From: Ruminococcus sp.
Lineage (GTDB): Bacteria > Bacillota > Clostridia > Oscillospirales > Ruminococcaceae
Assembly (NCBI GenBank): GCA_015066665.1
Contig: SVNX01000012.1
Location: forward strand, 1 to 60,687
Direction of reading: 5' to 3'
Length of the DNA: 60,687 nucleotides
Shown: positions 41,947-52,800 of the stretch, in pieces
Layout of the letters: each line of letters opens with the position of its first letter
How positions within the stretch are numbered: position 1 is the first letter of the stretch
The notes under the pieces: model-generated
What the model saw: the letters and a program-made list of their open reading frames with translations, nothing else
What the model was told of the DNA's origin: nothing
Databases searched by the model: none
Made by a program: the position numbers and the translations under genes

Positions 41947-44613
41947 TTACTTTACAGGAAGTGTCATCAGATCAACGAGGGACTTCAGTACGCACAGAGA
42001 GTCAGCAGCTTCTACCTCGCCATTGAGGTCAACGTCTGCGTTCAGCTTCTGCTGTGCATCAAGTGTCTCGACACCGAGAACAGCCTTGTTCAGGTAAACA
42101 ACGTCAACGATGGAAACAGTGTCATCAAGGTTCAGGTCACCATATACAGTCTCTGTAGGATCTGTAGAAGAGGTGTTACCCTCGGACTTGATGTATGCAC
42201 CAACGATGGCAGCACTGGATGTGGGAGCCTCTTCGCCTGCGGCATCATTTGCCCACCATACCTGACCGGTCAGTTCCTTCAGCTCGAGCAGACCTGCGGA
42301 AGCAGCAGCCACGATGGCTTCGTCAGTTACCTCAACGCCGTCGAGGGAAACCTGGAAGATCTCGGTCATATCCATTTCGATCTCACCGGAGCCATTTGCT
42401 ACCCACTGTACTGCTACCCAGTAAGTGGTACCATCTACTTCAACATTGCCTGCTACGCAGCCATTTGCATAAGAAATACCGGTTTCGAGTTCAACATCAA
42501 GATACAGAGTATCGCCCACTGCCTCAGGCAGGGAGATGCTCACGCCATCCGCAGTTTCCTTTACAGTTGCCTCTACCTTGGTAGAATCGTCTTCGGTGGT
42601 AGGCTCTGTGGTGGGCTCTGTGGAATCAGAAGTACCGGGTGTAGCATCAGCCAGCCAAGCGTCTACGAACTTCACGTCAGTCTTGGAACCGCCCTCAGCA
42701 GACCAAACCTGTGCCTGGAAGGATGTATTCTGGGTCTTCAGGATTTCAGCAAGCTGAGCGATGATGGCTTCGTCAGTCACAGGATCACCATCGGATGTGG
42801 TCACATTGAAGAAGTTGTCAGTATCCACTTCAATCACGCCGGAACCAGTTGCTTCCCAGCTGATATTTGCCCAGTAATAGGTATCGCCGATCATGGAGCC
42901 GGCACCCATACCGCCGCTTGCAGAAGTCACGCCATCTGCAAATTCAAGCTCTACAAAGAAGGATTCACCCACAGCCTCGGGGAATGTCAGCGCTGTGTAG
43001 CCTTCTTCCTCTACAACCTTTGCATGGCCATCCTCAGGGGGTGCTGTAGGAGTGATGGGATCGGTCGGCTCGGTTGTCTCGGGAACGAATGCAGGGCCTG
43101 TGTACTCATAGGTCTTGTAATTCGGCAGCTCGTCAAGTGTGATGACTGTCTCGCTCTGATAGAGCTTGATCAGTGTCTCTTCGTTATTCATGAGAGTCAG
43201 GAACTTACCATTGTCCTGATCACCCTCATACCAGGGGCAGAAATACAGCCAGTATGCATTTTCGCTGGTCATATTGTCGACAGCAGGAATGGTGTCACAC
43301 TCGGACAGAGCGATCATCTTGCCATACTTGTTGTACATATCCACAAGGCCGTTGAATGTGGAGGAAATAGCGCTCTCATTGGGGTTATTGGCAGAAGCAT
43401 TGTACTTGTCATAACCAACGAGATCCACATAATCATTGCCGGGATACCAGTTGTAGGACTTTGCATAGGTATAGCTGTTGAATTCCCAGATGAGGTTATG
43501 GAGACCATACTCTTCAGTCAGGGTATCATACAGCAGGTGCCACAGAGCCTTATAGGTTGTGGAACCATCCTTGCCCCACCAGAACCAGGAAGCGGACTCA
43601 CCGCCGCCGCCTTCTGCCTCATGGAAAGGACGGAAGATCAGCGGAACGCCTGCATCCTGCAGCTGCTTGAGCTCGGTAGCCAGCAGATCCACAGCATCCA
43701 TGAAGTACAGATATTCCTTGGAGGTCTTGTCAGTCAGAATCTTTGTGGGGCTGAAATCTGTCTCAACGCCGTAGGTTGCGTTGCTCCAGTCAACCTTATC
43801 GCCCACGTTGTAGGAGGACATATCCTTCGGAACATTGATATGCCAGGAAGCAGTTGCAATACCGCCCTTATCGTTAACCCAGCTGATGACACGTTCTGTT
43901 GTGCCGTCATCCCAGCCGTACAGAGAGTTATAGTTCATGAAGTCGAAGCCGCGGATGGCAGGCAGTTCGCCGGTCAGATCCTGCAGATAATCGAATTCCC
44001 ACTCGTAGTTGCCGTTATGGCCGCCGCCGTAGGTCTCCTGCTGACCGGAAATGATATTCTTGCCATACATATCAGCCATGTAGTTCATCAGGCCCTGTGC
44101 TTCCGCAGTTGCATTCGGGTCGCTCAGGATATTGCACTGGTTGAGTTCTTCAATCTCAGCGGGTGCGATGGAAACATAGTCAAACAGAGTCCAGCCCCAG
44201 TTGCCGACGATGGTCACAGTGTTGTCACCCTCATTGAGCATAACAGTACCGAACTTCATCTCCTCAAAGCCCGTGCCCTCGGGGAAGCTCACATTGCCCT
44301 GGTTCTCGCCGTTGACTTCCAGACCCTGCACCTTATCACCATAAATGGCAGCATAGCCGATGGTGAGTTCATACATACCCTTTTCAGGAGCAGTAACAGT
44401 CACAGAAATGGTATCTGCGTTGTCCTCGAGGAAAACATAACCTGTGCCGGAATAACCGGACTGTTCGGACATGACTCTTGCAAGGCCGGTCTGTGTGCCG
44501 TCCTCAAATTCAAATCTTGCGTCAGCAGCAAGCGAGCTAAACGGAACTGTCATCAGACAATTCATTGCCAAAGCGCAGGCAATACCGCCGCCGATGAGTC
44601 TCTTTTTAAGCAT
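41947..44613 (-). CDS. Secreted GH26 beta-mannanase with CBM35-like, two further modules and dockerin
   Basis: 888 aa from ATG 44613, with GGAAGGAAG upstream; a TTG two codons earlier is not needed. Signal peptide 1-30; CBM35-like module about 33-150 (FEFEDGT, then YVFLEDNADTISVTV); GH26 barrel about 160-500 with acid/base Glu332 in FRPFHE and nucleophile Glu438 in ALSECD; Pro/Thr linker; two homologous modules at about 535-655 and 685-805, each with the core (P/L)PEAVG and a YWANISW or YWVAVQW strand, like small carbohydrate-binding modules of Ruminococcus (identity unproven); type I dockerin 822-888 (GDLNLDDTVSIVDVVYLNK; ADVDLNGEVEAADSLCVLK). It hydrolyses mannan and docks to a cellulosome scaffoldin. 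Confidence 0.92.
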   Translation of the reverse strand: MLKKRLIGGGIACALAMNCLMTVPFSSLAADARFEFEDGTQTGLARVMSEQSGYSGTGYVFLEDNADTISVTVTAPEKGMYELTIGYAAIYGDKVQGLEVNGENQGNVSFPEGTGFEEMKFGTVMLNEGDNTVTIVGNWGWTLFDYVSIAPAEIEELNQCNILSDPNATAEAQGLMNYMADMYGKNIISGQQETYGGGHNGNYEWEFDYLQDLTGELPAIRGFDFMNYNSLYGWDDGTTERVISWVNDKGGIATASWHINVPKDMSSYNVGDKVDWSNATYGVETDFSPTKILTDKTSKEYLYFMDAVDLLATELKQLQDAGVPLIFRPFHEAEGGGGESASWFWWGKDGSTTYKALWHLLYDTLTEEYGLHNLIWEFNSYTYAKSYNWYPGNDYVDLVGYDKYNASANNPNESAISSTFNGLVDMYNKYGKMIALSECDTIPAVDNMTSENAYWLYFCPWYEGDQDNGKFLTLMNNEETLIKLYQSETVITLDELPNYKTYEYTGPAFVPETTEPTDPITPTAPPEDGHAKVVEEEGYTALTFPEAVGESFFVELEFADGVTSASGGMGAGSMIGDTYYWANISWEATGSGVIEVDTDNFFNVTTSDGDPVTDEAIIAQLAEILKTQNTSFQAQVWSAEGGSKTDVKFVDAWLADATPGTSDSTEPTTEPTTEDDSTKVEATVKETADGVSISLPEAVGDTLYLDVELETGISYANGCVAGNVEVDGTTYWVAVQWVANGSGEIEMDMTEIFQVSLDGVEVTDEAIVAAASAGLLELKELTGQVWWANDAAGEEAPTSSAAIVGAYIKSEGNTSSTDPTETVYGDLNLDDTVSIVDVVYLNKAVLGVETLDAQQKLNADVDLNGEVEAADSLCVLKSLVDLMTLPVK

Positions 44614-44669
44614 AATCAAATTCTTCCTTCCATAATTAGTTTTACACCGTCCACTTCAGTGTATATCTA

Positions 44670-44698
44670 ATTGTAACACATTACCGTCAGTTTTGCAA
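44670..44698 (-). promoter_or_regulatory. Promoter of the GH26 gene
   Basis: TTGCAA, 17-nt spacer, TACAAT on the minus strand, about 57 bp upstream of the start. Confidence 0.7.
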
Positions 44699-44826
44699 TA
44701 TTTTTTGTATAATTTATATTCAGAAACCGAAATTTCAGCATTTTGCACAAACATTAAGTAAATCAAAGTCAATGCGAAGTGTATTTTTAGCTAATTTTCT
44801 AATTCATATTTAGCTAATCAAGAACA

Positions 44827-44859
44827 AAAAAAGAGAGGACATAAGTCCTCTCTTTTTAA
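44827..44859 (-). terminator. Terminator of the str operon
   Basis: A perfect 13-bp stem, AAAAAGAGAGGAC with GTCCTCTCTTTTT, around ATAA, U-rich on both strands, just past the tuf stop. Confidence 0.9.
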
Positions 44860-44868
44860 AAGACGAAA

Positions 44869-46068
44869 TTATTCGTTGATAGCGATAACTACGCCGGAAC
44901 CTACAGTTCTACCACCCTCACGGATAGCGAAGCGGAGGTTCTGCTCGATAGCGATGGGAGTGATCAGCTCAACATCCATCTCTACGTTGTCGCCAGGACG
45001 GCACATTTCTACGCCCTCGGGCAGAGTAACGATACCGGTAACGTCAGTTGTTCTGAAATAGAACTGAGGTCTGTAGTTGTTGAAGAAAGGAGTATGACGG
45101 CCGCCCTCTTCCTTCTTCAGAACGTAAACCTGGCCCTTGAACTTTGTGTAGGGGTTGATGGAACCGGGCTTGCAGAGAACCTGGCCTCTTTCAACGTCCT
45201 TTCTCTGAACACCACGGAGCAGAGCACCTACGTTGTCACCAGCCTCAGCGAAGTCGAGCTGCTTTCTGAACATTTCGAGACCTGTTACAGTTGTCTTGGA
45301 GCTCTCGTCCTTCAGACCAACGATCTCAACTTCCTCACCTACGTTCAGACGGCCTCTCTCTACACGGCCTGTTACTACAGTACCACGGCCAGAGATGGTC
45401 ATTGTGTCCTCAACGGGCATCAGGAAGGGCTTAGCATCGTCACGCTCAGGAGTAGGAATGTACTCGTCAACAGCGTTCATCAGCTCAAGGATGGGTGCAT
45501 ATGCGGGATCATTGATATCATCGCCTGCATTCAGTGCAGCGAGAGCGGAGCCCTTGATGATCGGAATATCATCGCCAGGGAACTCGTAGGAAGACAGAGT
45601 ATCACGGATATCCATCTCAACCAGCTCGAGCAGCTCTTCGTCGTCAACCTGGTCAGCCTTGTTCATGAATACAACGATTGCGGGTACGCCTACCTGACGA
45701 GCCAGCAGGATGTGCTCCTTGGTCTGAGCCATGGGGCCATCGGAAGAAGCTACTACGAGGATAGCACCGTCCATCTGAGCAGCACCGGTGATCATGTTCT
45801 TTACATAGTCAGCATGTCCGGGGCAGTCAACGTGTGCATAGTGACGAGCATCAGTCTCATACTCAACGTGAGCTGTGTTGATTGTAATACCGCGCTCTCT
45901 CTCCTCAGGAGCCTTATCGATCATGTCATAAGCCTCAAACTTTGCCTGACCCTTCATAGCGAGAGTCTTAGTGATAGCAGCAGTCAGAGTTGTCTTACCG
46001 TGGTCAACGTGACCAATTGTACCAATATTTACATGGGGCTTGGTACGTTCAAATTTTGCCTTTGCCAT
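44869..46068 (-). CDS. tuf: Elongation factor Tu
   Basis: 399 aa. G1 [10 protein letters not shown], the switch I region [13 protein letters not shown]3 [13 protein letters not shown]4 NKAD, then the domain 2/3 segments [19 protein letters not shown] and [13 protein letters not shown]. It delivers aminoacyl-tRNA to the ribosome. GGAGG precedes ATG. It has its own promoter at 46116-46144 in addition to read-through from fusA. Confidence 0.98.
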   Translation of the reverse strand: MAKAKFERTKPHVNIGTIGHVDHGKTTLTAAITKTLAMKGQAKFEAYDMIDKAPEERERGITINTAHVEYETDARHYAHVDCPGHADYVKNMITGAAQMDGAILVVASSDGPMAQTKEHILLARQVGVPAIVVFMNKADQVDDEELLELVEMDIRDTLSSYEFPGDDIPIIKGSALAALNAGDDINDPAYAPILELMNAVDEYIPTPERDDAKPFLMPVEDTMTISGRGTVVTGRVERGRLNVGEEVEIVGLKDESSKTTVTGLEMFRKQLDFAEAGDNVGALLRGVQRKDVERGQVLCKPGSINPYTKFKGQVYVLKKEEGGRHTPFFNNYRPQFYFRTTDVTGIVTLPEGVEMCRPGDNVEMDVELITPIAIEQNLRFAIREGGRTVGSGVVIAINE

Positions 46069-46115
46069 TGGAAGTTTCCTCCTTTAAATGTTTGGTATCA
46101 GAATCTGATATATAT

Positions 46116-46144
46116 ATTATACCAGAATACTGCATAAATTGCAA
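46116..46144 (-). promoter_or_regulatory. tuf promoter
   Basis: TTGCAA (46144-46139), 17-nt spacer, TATAAT (46121-46116) in the fusA-tuf gap of 130 bp. Confidence 0.75.
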
Positions 46145-46198
46145 GTCTTTTTTTCAAAAAATTCCTGCGAAATCACAAATTTTACAAGACTGGCGAAT

Positions 46199-48280
46199 TT
46201 ACGCCTTCTTGCCTCTGGAAGTCATGATGGTTTCTGCAATATTCTTCGGTACTTCACGATAGCTGTGAGGTTCCATTGCATACTGACCACGACCCTGAGT
46301 GTTGGAACGCAGCTGGTTGGAGTAGCCGAACATTTCGCTCAGCGGAACCAGAGCGTCTACCTGTACAGTACCGGGTCTTGTCTCCTGACCCTGGATCTCA
46401 CCACGACGGGAGCTCAGGTCACCGATGACATTACCGAGATACTCATCAGGAGCGATAACAGCAACCTTCATGATGGGTTCCATCAGAACGGGCTCTGCCT
46501 TACGCATAGCTTCCTTGAACGCCATAGAACCAGCGATCTTGAACGCCATTTCAGAGGAGTCAACTTCGTGGTAAGAACCATCATACAGTTCAACCTTAAC
46601 GTCAACTACCTGATAGCCGGCCAGAATACCAGCCTGCATTGCGCCCTTGATACCAGCATCAACAGCGGGGATATATTCCTTCGGAATGGAGCCGCCGACT
46701 ACAGAGTTTACGAACTCGTAGCCCTTACCGGACTCGTTGGGAGATACGCGGATCTTAACGTGACCGTACTGACCGCTACCACCGGACTGCTTCTTGTACT
46801 TGTGATCCACATCGGCATTGCCCTTGATGGTTTCCTTATAGGATACCTGAGGTGCACCAACGTTAGCCTCAACCTTGAACTCACGGAGCAGTCTGTCAAC
46901 GATGATATCGAGGTGGAGCTCACCCATACCAGCGATAATGGTCTGACCGGTTTCCTCGTCAGTCCATGTGCGGAATGTCGGATCCTCTTCAGCCAGCTTT
47001 GCGAGAGCAACGCCCATCTTCTCCTGACCAGCCTTGGTCTTGGGCTCGATGGCGAGGTTGATTACAGGCTCCGGGAATTCCATGGACTCGAGGATGACAG
47101 GATGATCCTCATCACACAGTGTATCACCGGTTGTGGTCTGCTTCAGACCAATTGCAGCTGCGATATCACCGGAATAAACCTTATCCAGTTCCTTACGGCT
47201 GTTAGCATGCATCTGCACGATACGGCCAATTCTCTCGTGCTTACCCTTTGTGGAGTTCAGAACGCCGGAACCAGCCTCCAGAACACCGGAGTATACACGG
47301 AAGAATGTCAGCTTACCTACATAGGGGTCAGTTGCGATCTTGAATGCCAGAGCTGCGAAAGGCTCATCGTCAGAAGACGGACAGATTCTTTCCTCGCCTG
47401 TATCCACATCGATACCCTTGATGTCATCAACATCTGTAGGAGCGGGCATATAGTCTACAATGGCATCCAGAAGCTTCTGTACGCCCTTGTTCTTATAGGA
47501 AGTACCGCAAACCACGGGAACCATGGTGTTAGCGATACAGGACTTTCTGATGCAGGTCTTGATCTCCTCGATGCTGAGTTCCTCACCAGCGAAGTACTTC
47601 TCCATCAGCTCGTCATCCTGCTCAGCAACGTGCTCGAGCAGAGACTCACGATATTCTGCAGCCTTTTCAGCCATGTCTGCGGGAATCTCCTCAACACGGA
47701 TGTCCTTGCCCAGATCATCGTAGTATACATACGCCTTCATCTCAACAAGGTCAATGATGCCCTTGAAGGTCTCCTCAGCGCCGATGGGCAGCTGAATCGG
47801 AACAGCGTTGCACTTGAGTCTGTCACGCATCATTTCTACAACGCGGTAGAAGTCTGCGCCCATGATATCCATCTTGTTGACATAAGCCATTCTCGGTACC
47901 TTGTACTTGTCGGCCTGTCTCCAAACGGTTTCGGACTGGGGCTCTACACCGCCCTTTGCGCACAGTACAGTTACAGAACCGTCGAGTACACGAAGGGAAC
48001 GCTCAACCTCAACAGTGAAGTCAACGTGTCCGGGAGTATCGATGATGTTCAGTCTGTGACCTGCCCAGTAAGCTGTGGTAGCAGCGGAGGTGATTGTGAT
48101 ACCTCTCTCCTGCTCCTGCTCCATCCAGTCCATTGTAGCGGCACCCTCATGGGTCTCGCCGATCTTGTAGTTTACGCCTGTGTAAAACAGGATACGCTCT
48201 GTAGTCGTAGTCTTACCGGCATCGATGTGAGCCATGATACCGATATTTCTGGTACGCTCCAGTGAACAATCTCTTGCCAT
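46199..48280 (-). CDS. fusA: Elongation factor G
   Basis: 693 aa. [15 protein letters not shown] (G1), [23 protein letters not shown] and NKMD, followed by domains II-V, including the domain IV loop [14 protein letters not shown] near 500-515. Ribosomal translocase and recycling factor. AAAGGAG precedes ATG; 40 bp follow the rpsG stop. Confidence 0.98.
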   Translation of the reverse strand: MARDCSLERTRNIGIMAHIDAGKTTTTERILFYTGVNYKIGETHEGAATMDWMEQEQERGITITSAATTAYWAGHRLNIIDTPGHVDFTVEVERSLRVLDGSVTVLCAKGGVEPQSETVWRQADKYKVPRMAYVNKMDIMGADFYRVVEMMRDRLKCNAVPIQLPIGAEETFKGIIDLVEMKAYVYYDDLGKDIRVEEIPADMAEKAAEYRESLLEHVAEQDDELMEKYFAGEELSIEEIKTCIRKSCIANTMVPVVCGTSYKNKGVQKLLDAIVDYMPAPTDVDDIKGIDVDTGEERICPSSDDEPFAALAFKIATDPYVGKLTFFRVYSGVLEAGSGVLNSTKGKHERIGRIVQMHANSRKELDKVYSGDIAAAIGLKQTTTGDTLCDEDHPVILESMEFPEPVINLAIEPKTKAGQEKMGVALAKLAEEDPTFRTWTDEETGQTIIAGMGELHLDIIVDRLLREFKVEANVGAPQVSYKETIKGNADVDHKYKKQSGGSGQYGHVKIRVSPNESGKGYEFVNSVVGGSIPKEYIPAVDAGIKGAMQAGILAGYQVVDVKVELYDGSYHEVDSSEMAFKIAGSMAFKEAMRKAEPVLMEPIMKVAVIAPDEYLGNVIGDLSSRRGEIQGQETRPGTVQVDALVPLSEMFGYSNQLRSNTQGRGQYAMEPHSYREVPKNIAETIMTSRGKKA

Positions 48281-48319
48281 AATTCTTCTCCTTTATCAAC
48301 GGATTTGCATTCTGGCAAA

Positions 48320-48790
48320 TTACCAGCGGTAGTGAGCAAACGCCTTGTTTGCCTCTGCCATCTTGTGTGTATCGTCACGCTTCTTGCATGCACCGCCTAC
48401 GCCGTTGAGTGCATCCAGAATCTCACCGGCCAGTCTCTCCTTCATGGTCTTCTCGTTACGCTCTCTGGAATACTTTGTAATCCATCTCAGACCGAGAGTC
48501 TGCTTTCTTTCCGGACGAACTTCCATCGGAACCTGGTAAGTAGCACCGCCGAGACGACGAGCCTTAACTTCCAGCTGAGGCATAATGTTTTCCATAGCCT
48601 CTTCAAATACCTCCAGTGCATCTCTGCCTGTCTTTTCAGCGACAATCTCAAATGCACCGTAAACGATCTTCTGCGCTACGCCCTTCTTACCATCCAGCAT
48701 CACGTTGTTGATCAGACGTGTTACCAGCTTGGAATTGTAAACGGGATCCTGCAGTACATCACGCTTTGCGACATTACCTCTTCTTGGCAT
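48320..48790 (-). CDS. rpsG: 30S ribosomal protein S7
   Basis: 156 aa from ATG 48790 with GGAGGG 7 nt upstream (a GTG/ATG six codons earlier lacks a site). [18 protein letters not shown] and [13 protein letters not shown], then [25 protein letters not shown] and a C-terminal [15 protein letters not shown]. It nucleates the 3' major domain of 16S rRNA. Member of the str operon. Confidence 0.98.
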   Translation of the reverse strand: MPRRGNVAKRDVLQDPVYNSKLVTRLINNVMLDGKKGVAQKIVYGAFEIVAEKTGRDALEVFEEAMENIMPQLEVKARRLGGATYQVPMEVRPERKQTLGLRWITKYSRERNEKTMKERLAGEILDALNGVGGACKKRDDTHKMAEANKAFAHYRW

Positions 48791-48880
48791 TTCGCTTCCC
48801 TCCTTCACATTACGTTCATGAATTCATAGGTACTCGTCCTGCTTTGCCGCAGGCACGTCAAGACCAATGCAGAGGTTTCG

Positions 48881-48895
48881 CATATATTATATATG
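48881..48895. other. Short palindrome in the rpsL-rpsG gap
   Basis: CATATAT-T-ATATATG forms a perfect 15-bp palindrome in the 173-bp gap. The minus strand also contains a TATAAT string here, but no -35 at a standard distance is seen. No gene is present in the gap. Confidence 0.4.
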
Positions 48896-48963
48896 AAAAC
48901 TCCACATTTATCCTGTGGTAATCAATGATTCATCTTAAAAAATGGTCGGCTATGCAGAAATTC

Positions 48964-49386
48964 TTACTTCTTGCCAGCCTTCGGTCTCTTGGCACCGTAC
49001 TTGGAACGTGCCTGCTGTCTGTTGGCAACACCCTGTGCATCGAGCGCACCACGAATGATGTGGTAACGTACACCGGGGAGGTCCTTTACACGTCCGCCAC
49101 GGATCAGAACCACGCTATGTTCCTGCAGGTTGTGACCGATACCGGGAATGTAAGATGTTACCTCGTAGCCGTTTGTCAGCTTAACTCTTGCGATCTTACG
49201 CATAGCAGAGTTCGGCTTCTTGGGAGTTGTTGTCTTAACAACTGTGCAAACGCCTCTCTTCTGAGGAGCACTCTGGTCGATCTGTACCTTCTTCTTTGCA
49301 TTGTAACCCTTCTGCAAAGCCGGTGCAGTGGACTTAGACTCCTGCATCTTTCTGCCCTTACGTACGAGCTGGTTAAATGTCGGCAT
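48964..49386 (-). CDS. rpsL: 30S ribosomal protein S12
   Basis: 140 aa. [38 protein letters not shown] (PKKPNSA hairpin at the decoding site), [38 protein letters not shown] and a basic C-terminus. The streptomycin-sensitive Lys of TTPKKPNSA is unchanged. AAGGAGG precedes ATG. First gene of rpsL-rpsG-fusA-tuf, oriented away from rpoBC. Confidence 0.98.
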   Translation of the reverse strand: MPTFNQLVRKGRKMQESKSTAPALQKGYNAKKKVQIDQSAPQKRGVCTVVKTTTPKKPNSAMRKIARVKLTNGYEVTSYIPGIGHNLQEHSVVLIRGGRVKDLPGVRYHIIRGALDAQGVANRQQARSKYGAKRPKAGKK

Positions 49387-49439
49387 CTCGTATCCTCCTT
49401 TTCAACGAATGTTATGCTGCTTTTGCCGCATACCATGTT

Positions 49440-49468
49440 ATTATACACCATAAACTGCGGCTTGTCAA
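49440..49468 (-). promoter_or_regulatory. Proximal promoter of the str operon
   Basis: TTGACA (49468-49463), 17-nt spacer, TATAAT (49445-49440): full consensus, 54 bp upstream of rpsL. Confidence 0.85.
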
Positions 49469-49585
49469 TACTTTTTTTCGAATTTTTTCTTTTTTCGCAT
49501 GCATCTTTTTCTCAGCATCCCGCCGTTTCATCGTGGTAAAGCAACCTTTTCCGGAGACTCTGCCGTGTGTTTTCGGCCGGATATG

Positions 49586-49614
49586 AAAAACATCCCGTGC
49601 CACTGCACAGGATG
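49586..49614 (-). terminator. Terminator or attenuator upstream of the proximal rpsL promoter
   Basis: On the minus strand CATCCTGTGC, AGTG, GCACGGGATG, then TTTTT: a 10-bp stem with one G-U pair. It lies between the distal (49740-49768) and proximal minus promoters, so it would end a transcript from the distal one. Confidence 0.7.
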
Positions 49615-49667
49615 CACAAGGCAACAAGCTTTGAATTTGTGCAAGTCGCCGAATTTTTAGATTTCGC

Positions 49668-49696
49668 TTGACATTCTATATAAAATGTAATATAAT
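49668..49696 (+). promoter_or_regulatory. rpoBC promoter
   Basis: TTGACA at 49668-49673, 17-nt spacer, TATAAT at 49691-49696: full consensus. It gives a leader of about 165 nt. Confidence 0.85.
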
Positions 49697-49715
49697 GTTA
49701 AAATGTATCATAATG

Positions 49716-49777
49716 GCTTGGTATGCCCATTGACAAAATAGTATAACACATCCTGAAGATTTTGTCAAGTACCAATT
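49716..49777. promoter_or_regulatory. Long inverted repeat in the rpoB leader
   Basis: TTGGTA...TTGACAAAAT on the left pairs with ATTTTGTCAA.TACCAA on the right around a loop of about 19 nt. It contains the distal minus-strand promoter and, as RNA, would fold near the 5' end of the rpoB mRNA. Confidence 0.6.
49740..49768 (-). promoter_or_regulatory. Distal minus-strand promoter facing rpsL
   Basis: TTGACA (49768-49763), 17-nt spacer, TATACT (49745-49740). Its start point lies downstream of the rpoB start point, so the two transcripts overlap for about 30 nt. Confidence 0.6.
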
Positions 49778-49868
49778 TTTCTATGATCCACATTTCCAAG
49801 AATCCGTCATACATCGGCAGCGCATGGGTGTCTGCCGGGTGTGAAAAAATTGAAGGAGGTATCCGCCT

Positions 49869-52800
49869 ATGGTGAATGTGACAGCCAAACAGCTCGGAAA
49901 GAATGTCAGAATGAGCTTCGGAAAGATCTCAGAGGTTCTGGATATGCCGAACCTGATCGAGATCCAGAAGAACTCCTACAAGTGGTTCCGTGAAGAGGGT
50001 CTGCAGGAGGTATTTCGCGACTTTTCCGCAACGGACTACAACGGCAATCTGGTGCTGACCTTCGTTGGTTATCGTTTTGATGACGACAACCTGAAGTACA
50101 CCATTTCTGAGGCAAAGGATCATCAGGCCACCTACGCTTCTCCCCTGCGTGTGACAGCCAAGCTCTGGAACAAGGAAACGGGCGAAGTGAAGGAAAGCGA
50201 AATTTTCATGGGTGATTTCCCGCTGATGACCGAAAGCGGTACATTTGTAATCAACGGTGCAGAGCGTGTCATCGTATCTCAGCTGGTTCGTTCTCCCGGT
50301 GTATATTATGACATGGAAAGGGACAAGACCGGTAAGGAACTGTTCAAGTCCACCATCATCCCCAACCGCGGTGCATGGCTGGAATATGAAATGGATTCCA
50401 ATGACGTTGTCTATGTCCGCATCGACAAGAATCGTAAGATCCCGCTGACAACCTTCATCCGTTCCATCGGTCTGAGCACTGATGAGGAGATCTACGAGAC
50501 CTTTGGTATGGACCAGCGTCTGTACCAGACCATTCTCCAGAAGGATACCACCAAGAACACCAATGACGGTCTGATTGAAGTATATAAGAAGCTTCGTCCC
50601 GGCGAGCCGCCCACGGTGGAGAGCGCACAGTCCCATCTGTACATGCTCTTCTTCGACCCCAGACGTTATGATCTGTGCAAGTTCGGACGCTACAAGTACA
50701 ATAAGAAGCTGGGCATCGCCTCCCGTCTTGCAGGCCATCGCCTGACCAAGAGCGTAGTCAGCCCCTATACCGGTGAAGTATTTGCCGAAGCCGGCGAGAT
50801 TGTTTCCGCTGAGAAGGCTGCTGAGATCGAGCAGGCAGGTATATTCGAAGCATACGTGACCGTAGAGTCCAAGGAATACTACACCAACGAGCAGGGTCAG
50901 TCCGCTGTCCGCATGGTCGAAAGAGAAATCAAGATCCTCGGCAACGGCATGGTAGATCTGGCCGGCTATGTGGACTTTGATCCCGCTGAGTGCGGCATCA
51001 ATGAAAAAGTCTGCTACAAGGTACTGCATGAGATTCTCGAGAATACACCTGCTGAGGAACTCAAGGATGTCATTAAGAAGCGTGCTGAGGAACTGATTCC
51101 CAACCACATCACACTCGATGATATCTATGCAACCGTCAGCTACTTTCTCAACCTCTGCGAGGGCGTGGGCACCATCGATGACATCGACCATCTGGGCAAC
51201 CGTCGTATCCGCTGCGTTGGTGAGCTTCTGCAGAACACCATGAGAAGCGGCTTTGCCAGAATGGAAAGAAGCATCCGTGAGCGCATGAATCTTCAGGCGC
51301 AGGACATGGATGTTGTCACACCCCAGGCTCTGGTTAACATCCGTTCCATCACCTCTCAGGTCAAGGAATTCTTCTGCTCCTCCCCCCTGTCCCAGTTCAT
51401 GGATCAGAACAACCCCCTGGCTGAGCTGACACATAAGAGACGTCTCTCCGCACTGGGTCCCGGCGGTCTGTCCCGAGACAGAGCCGGATTTGAGGTGCGT
51501 GACGTACACTACAGCCACTACGGCAGAATGTGTCCCATCGAGACCCCCGAAGGTCCCAACATCGGTCTGATTTCCTATCTTGCAACCTTTGCAAGAATCA
51601 ATGAATACGGCTTCATCGAAGCCCCCTACCGCCGTGTGGACAAGGCAACCGGCGTTGTCACCGACGAAGTCGTATACATGTCCGCTGACGTTGAGGATAT
51701 GTATATCGTTGCACAGGCGAATGAACCGCTGACTGAGGAAGGCAAGTTTGCCCGTGCCAAGGTCAATGCACGTTACCGTGACAAGATCCTCGAGTGTGAG
51801 AACAGCAAGGTCGACTACATGGACGTATCTCCTAAGATGGTCGTTTCTGTCGCAACCGCTATGATTCCCTTCCTCGAGAACGATGACGCAAACCGTGCCC
51901 TCATGGGTGCGAACATGCAGCGTCAGGCTGTGCCGCTGCTGAGAACCGAGCGTCCCTTCGTTGGTACCGGTATGGAATACAAGGCTGCCGTTGACTCCGG
52001 CGTCTGCGTTCTGTCCGAAACCGACGGTGTTGTGACATTTGTATCCGCCGACAAGGTTGTGGTACAGGATGAGCACAAGCTCGATCACACTTATGAACTG
52101 ATCAAGTTCAAGCGTTCCAACCAGGATACCTGCGTGAACCAGCGTCCCATCGTGAATGTGGGCGATACCATCCGCAAGGGTCAGGTTCTGGCCGACGGCC
52201 CGGCTACGGCTGACGGCGAAATCTCCCTCGGTAAGAATGCCCTCATCGGCTTCATGACCTGGGAAGGTTACAACTATGAGGACGCCGTACTGCTGAACGA
52301 GCGTCTGGTGCGTGAGGACGTCTTCACTTCCATTCATATTGAAGAGTATGAGCTGGAGTGCCGTGATACCAAGCTCGGACCTGAAGAAATCACCCGTGAC
52401 ATCCCGAACGTCGGCGATGATGCACTCAAGAACCTCGACGAAAACGGTATCATCCGCATCGGTGCGGAAGTGCATGCCGGTGACATTCTGGTTGGTAAGG
52501 TCACACCCAAGGGCGAAACCGAGCTGACCGCAGAAGAGCGTCTGCTCCGTGCCATCTTCGGTGAAAAGGCACGCGAGGTGCGCGACAACTCCCTGAAGGT
52601 GCCCCACGGTGAGGGCGGCGTCATCATTGACGTCAAGATCTTCACCCGTGACAACTGCGACGAGCTGACACCCGGTGTCAACAAGCTGGTTCGCTGCTAT
52701 ATTGCACAGAAGAGAAAGATCTCCGTCGGCGATAAGATGGCCGGCCGTCATGGTAACAAGGGTGTCGTTTCCCGTATCCTGCCTGAGGAAGATATGCCCT

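Larger units (their letters stand above)
49586..49733 (-). ncRNA. Candidate small RNA or attenuated leader between rpoB and rpsL
   Basis: A minus-strand promoter (TTGACA-N17-TATACT, 49768-49740) and an intrinsic terminator (49614-49586) outline a transcript of about 148 nt, starting near 49733. Within it TGCACAA can pair with TTGTGCA, which overlaps the foot of the terminator stem, so an alternative fold exists. The RNA would be antisense to the rpoB promoter and the first part of its leader. No known RNA family is recognised; a ten-codon leaderless frame at its 5' end is probably incidental. Confidence 0.4.

Noticed and set aside
49412-49627. Lys-rich 71-codon minus-strand frame upstream of rpsL
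   Set aside because: It overlaps the terminator hairpin and the consensus rpsL promoter, has no RBS, and resembles no known protein.
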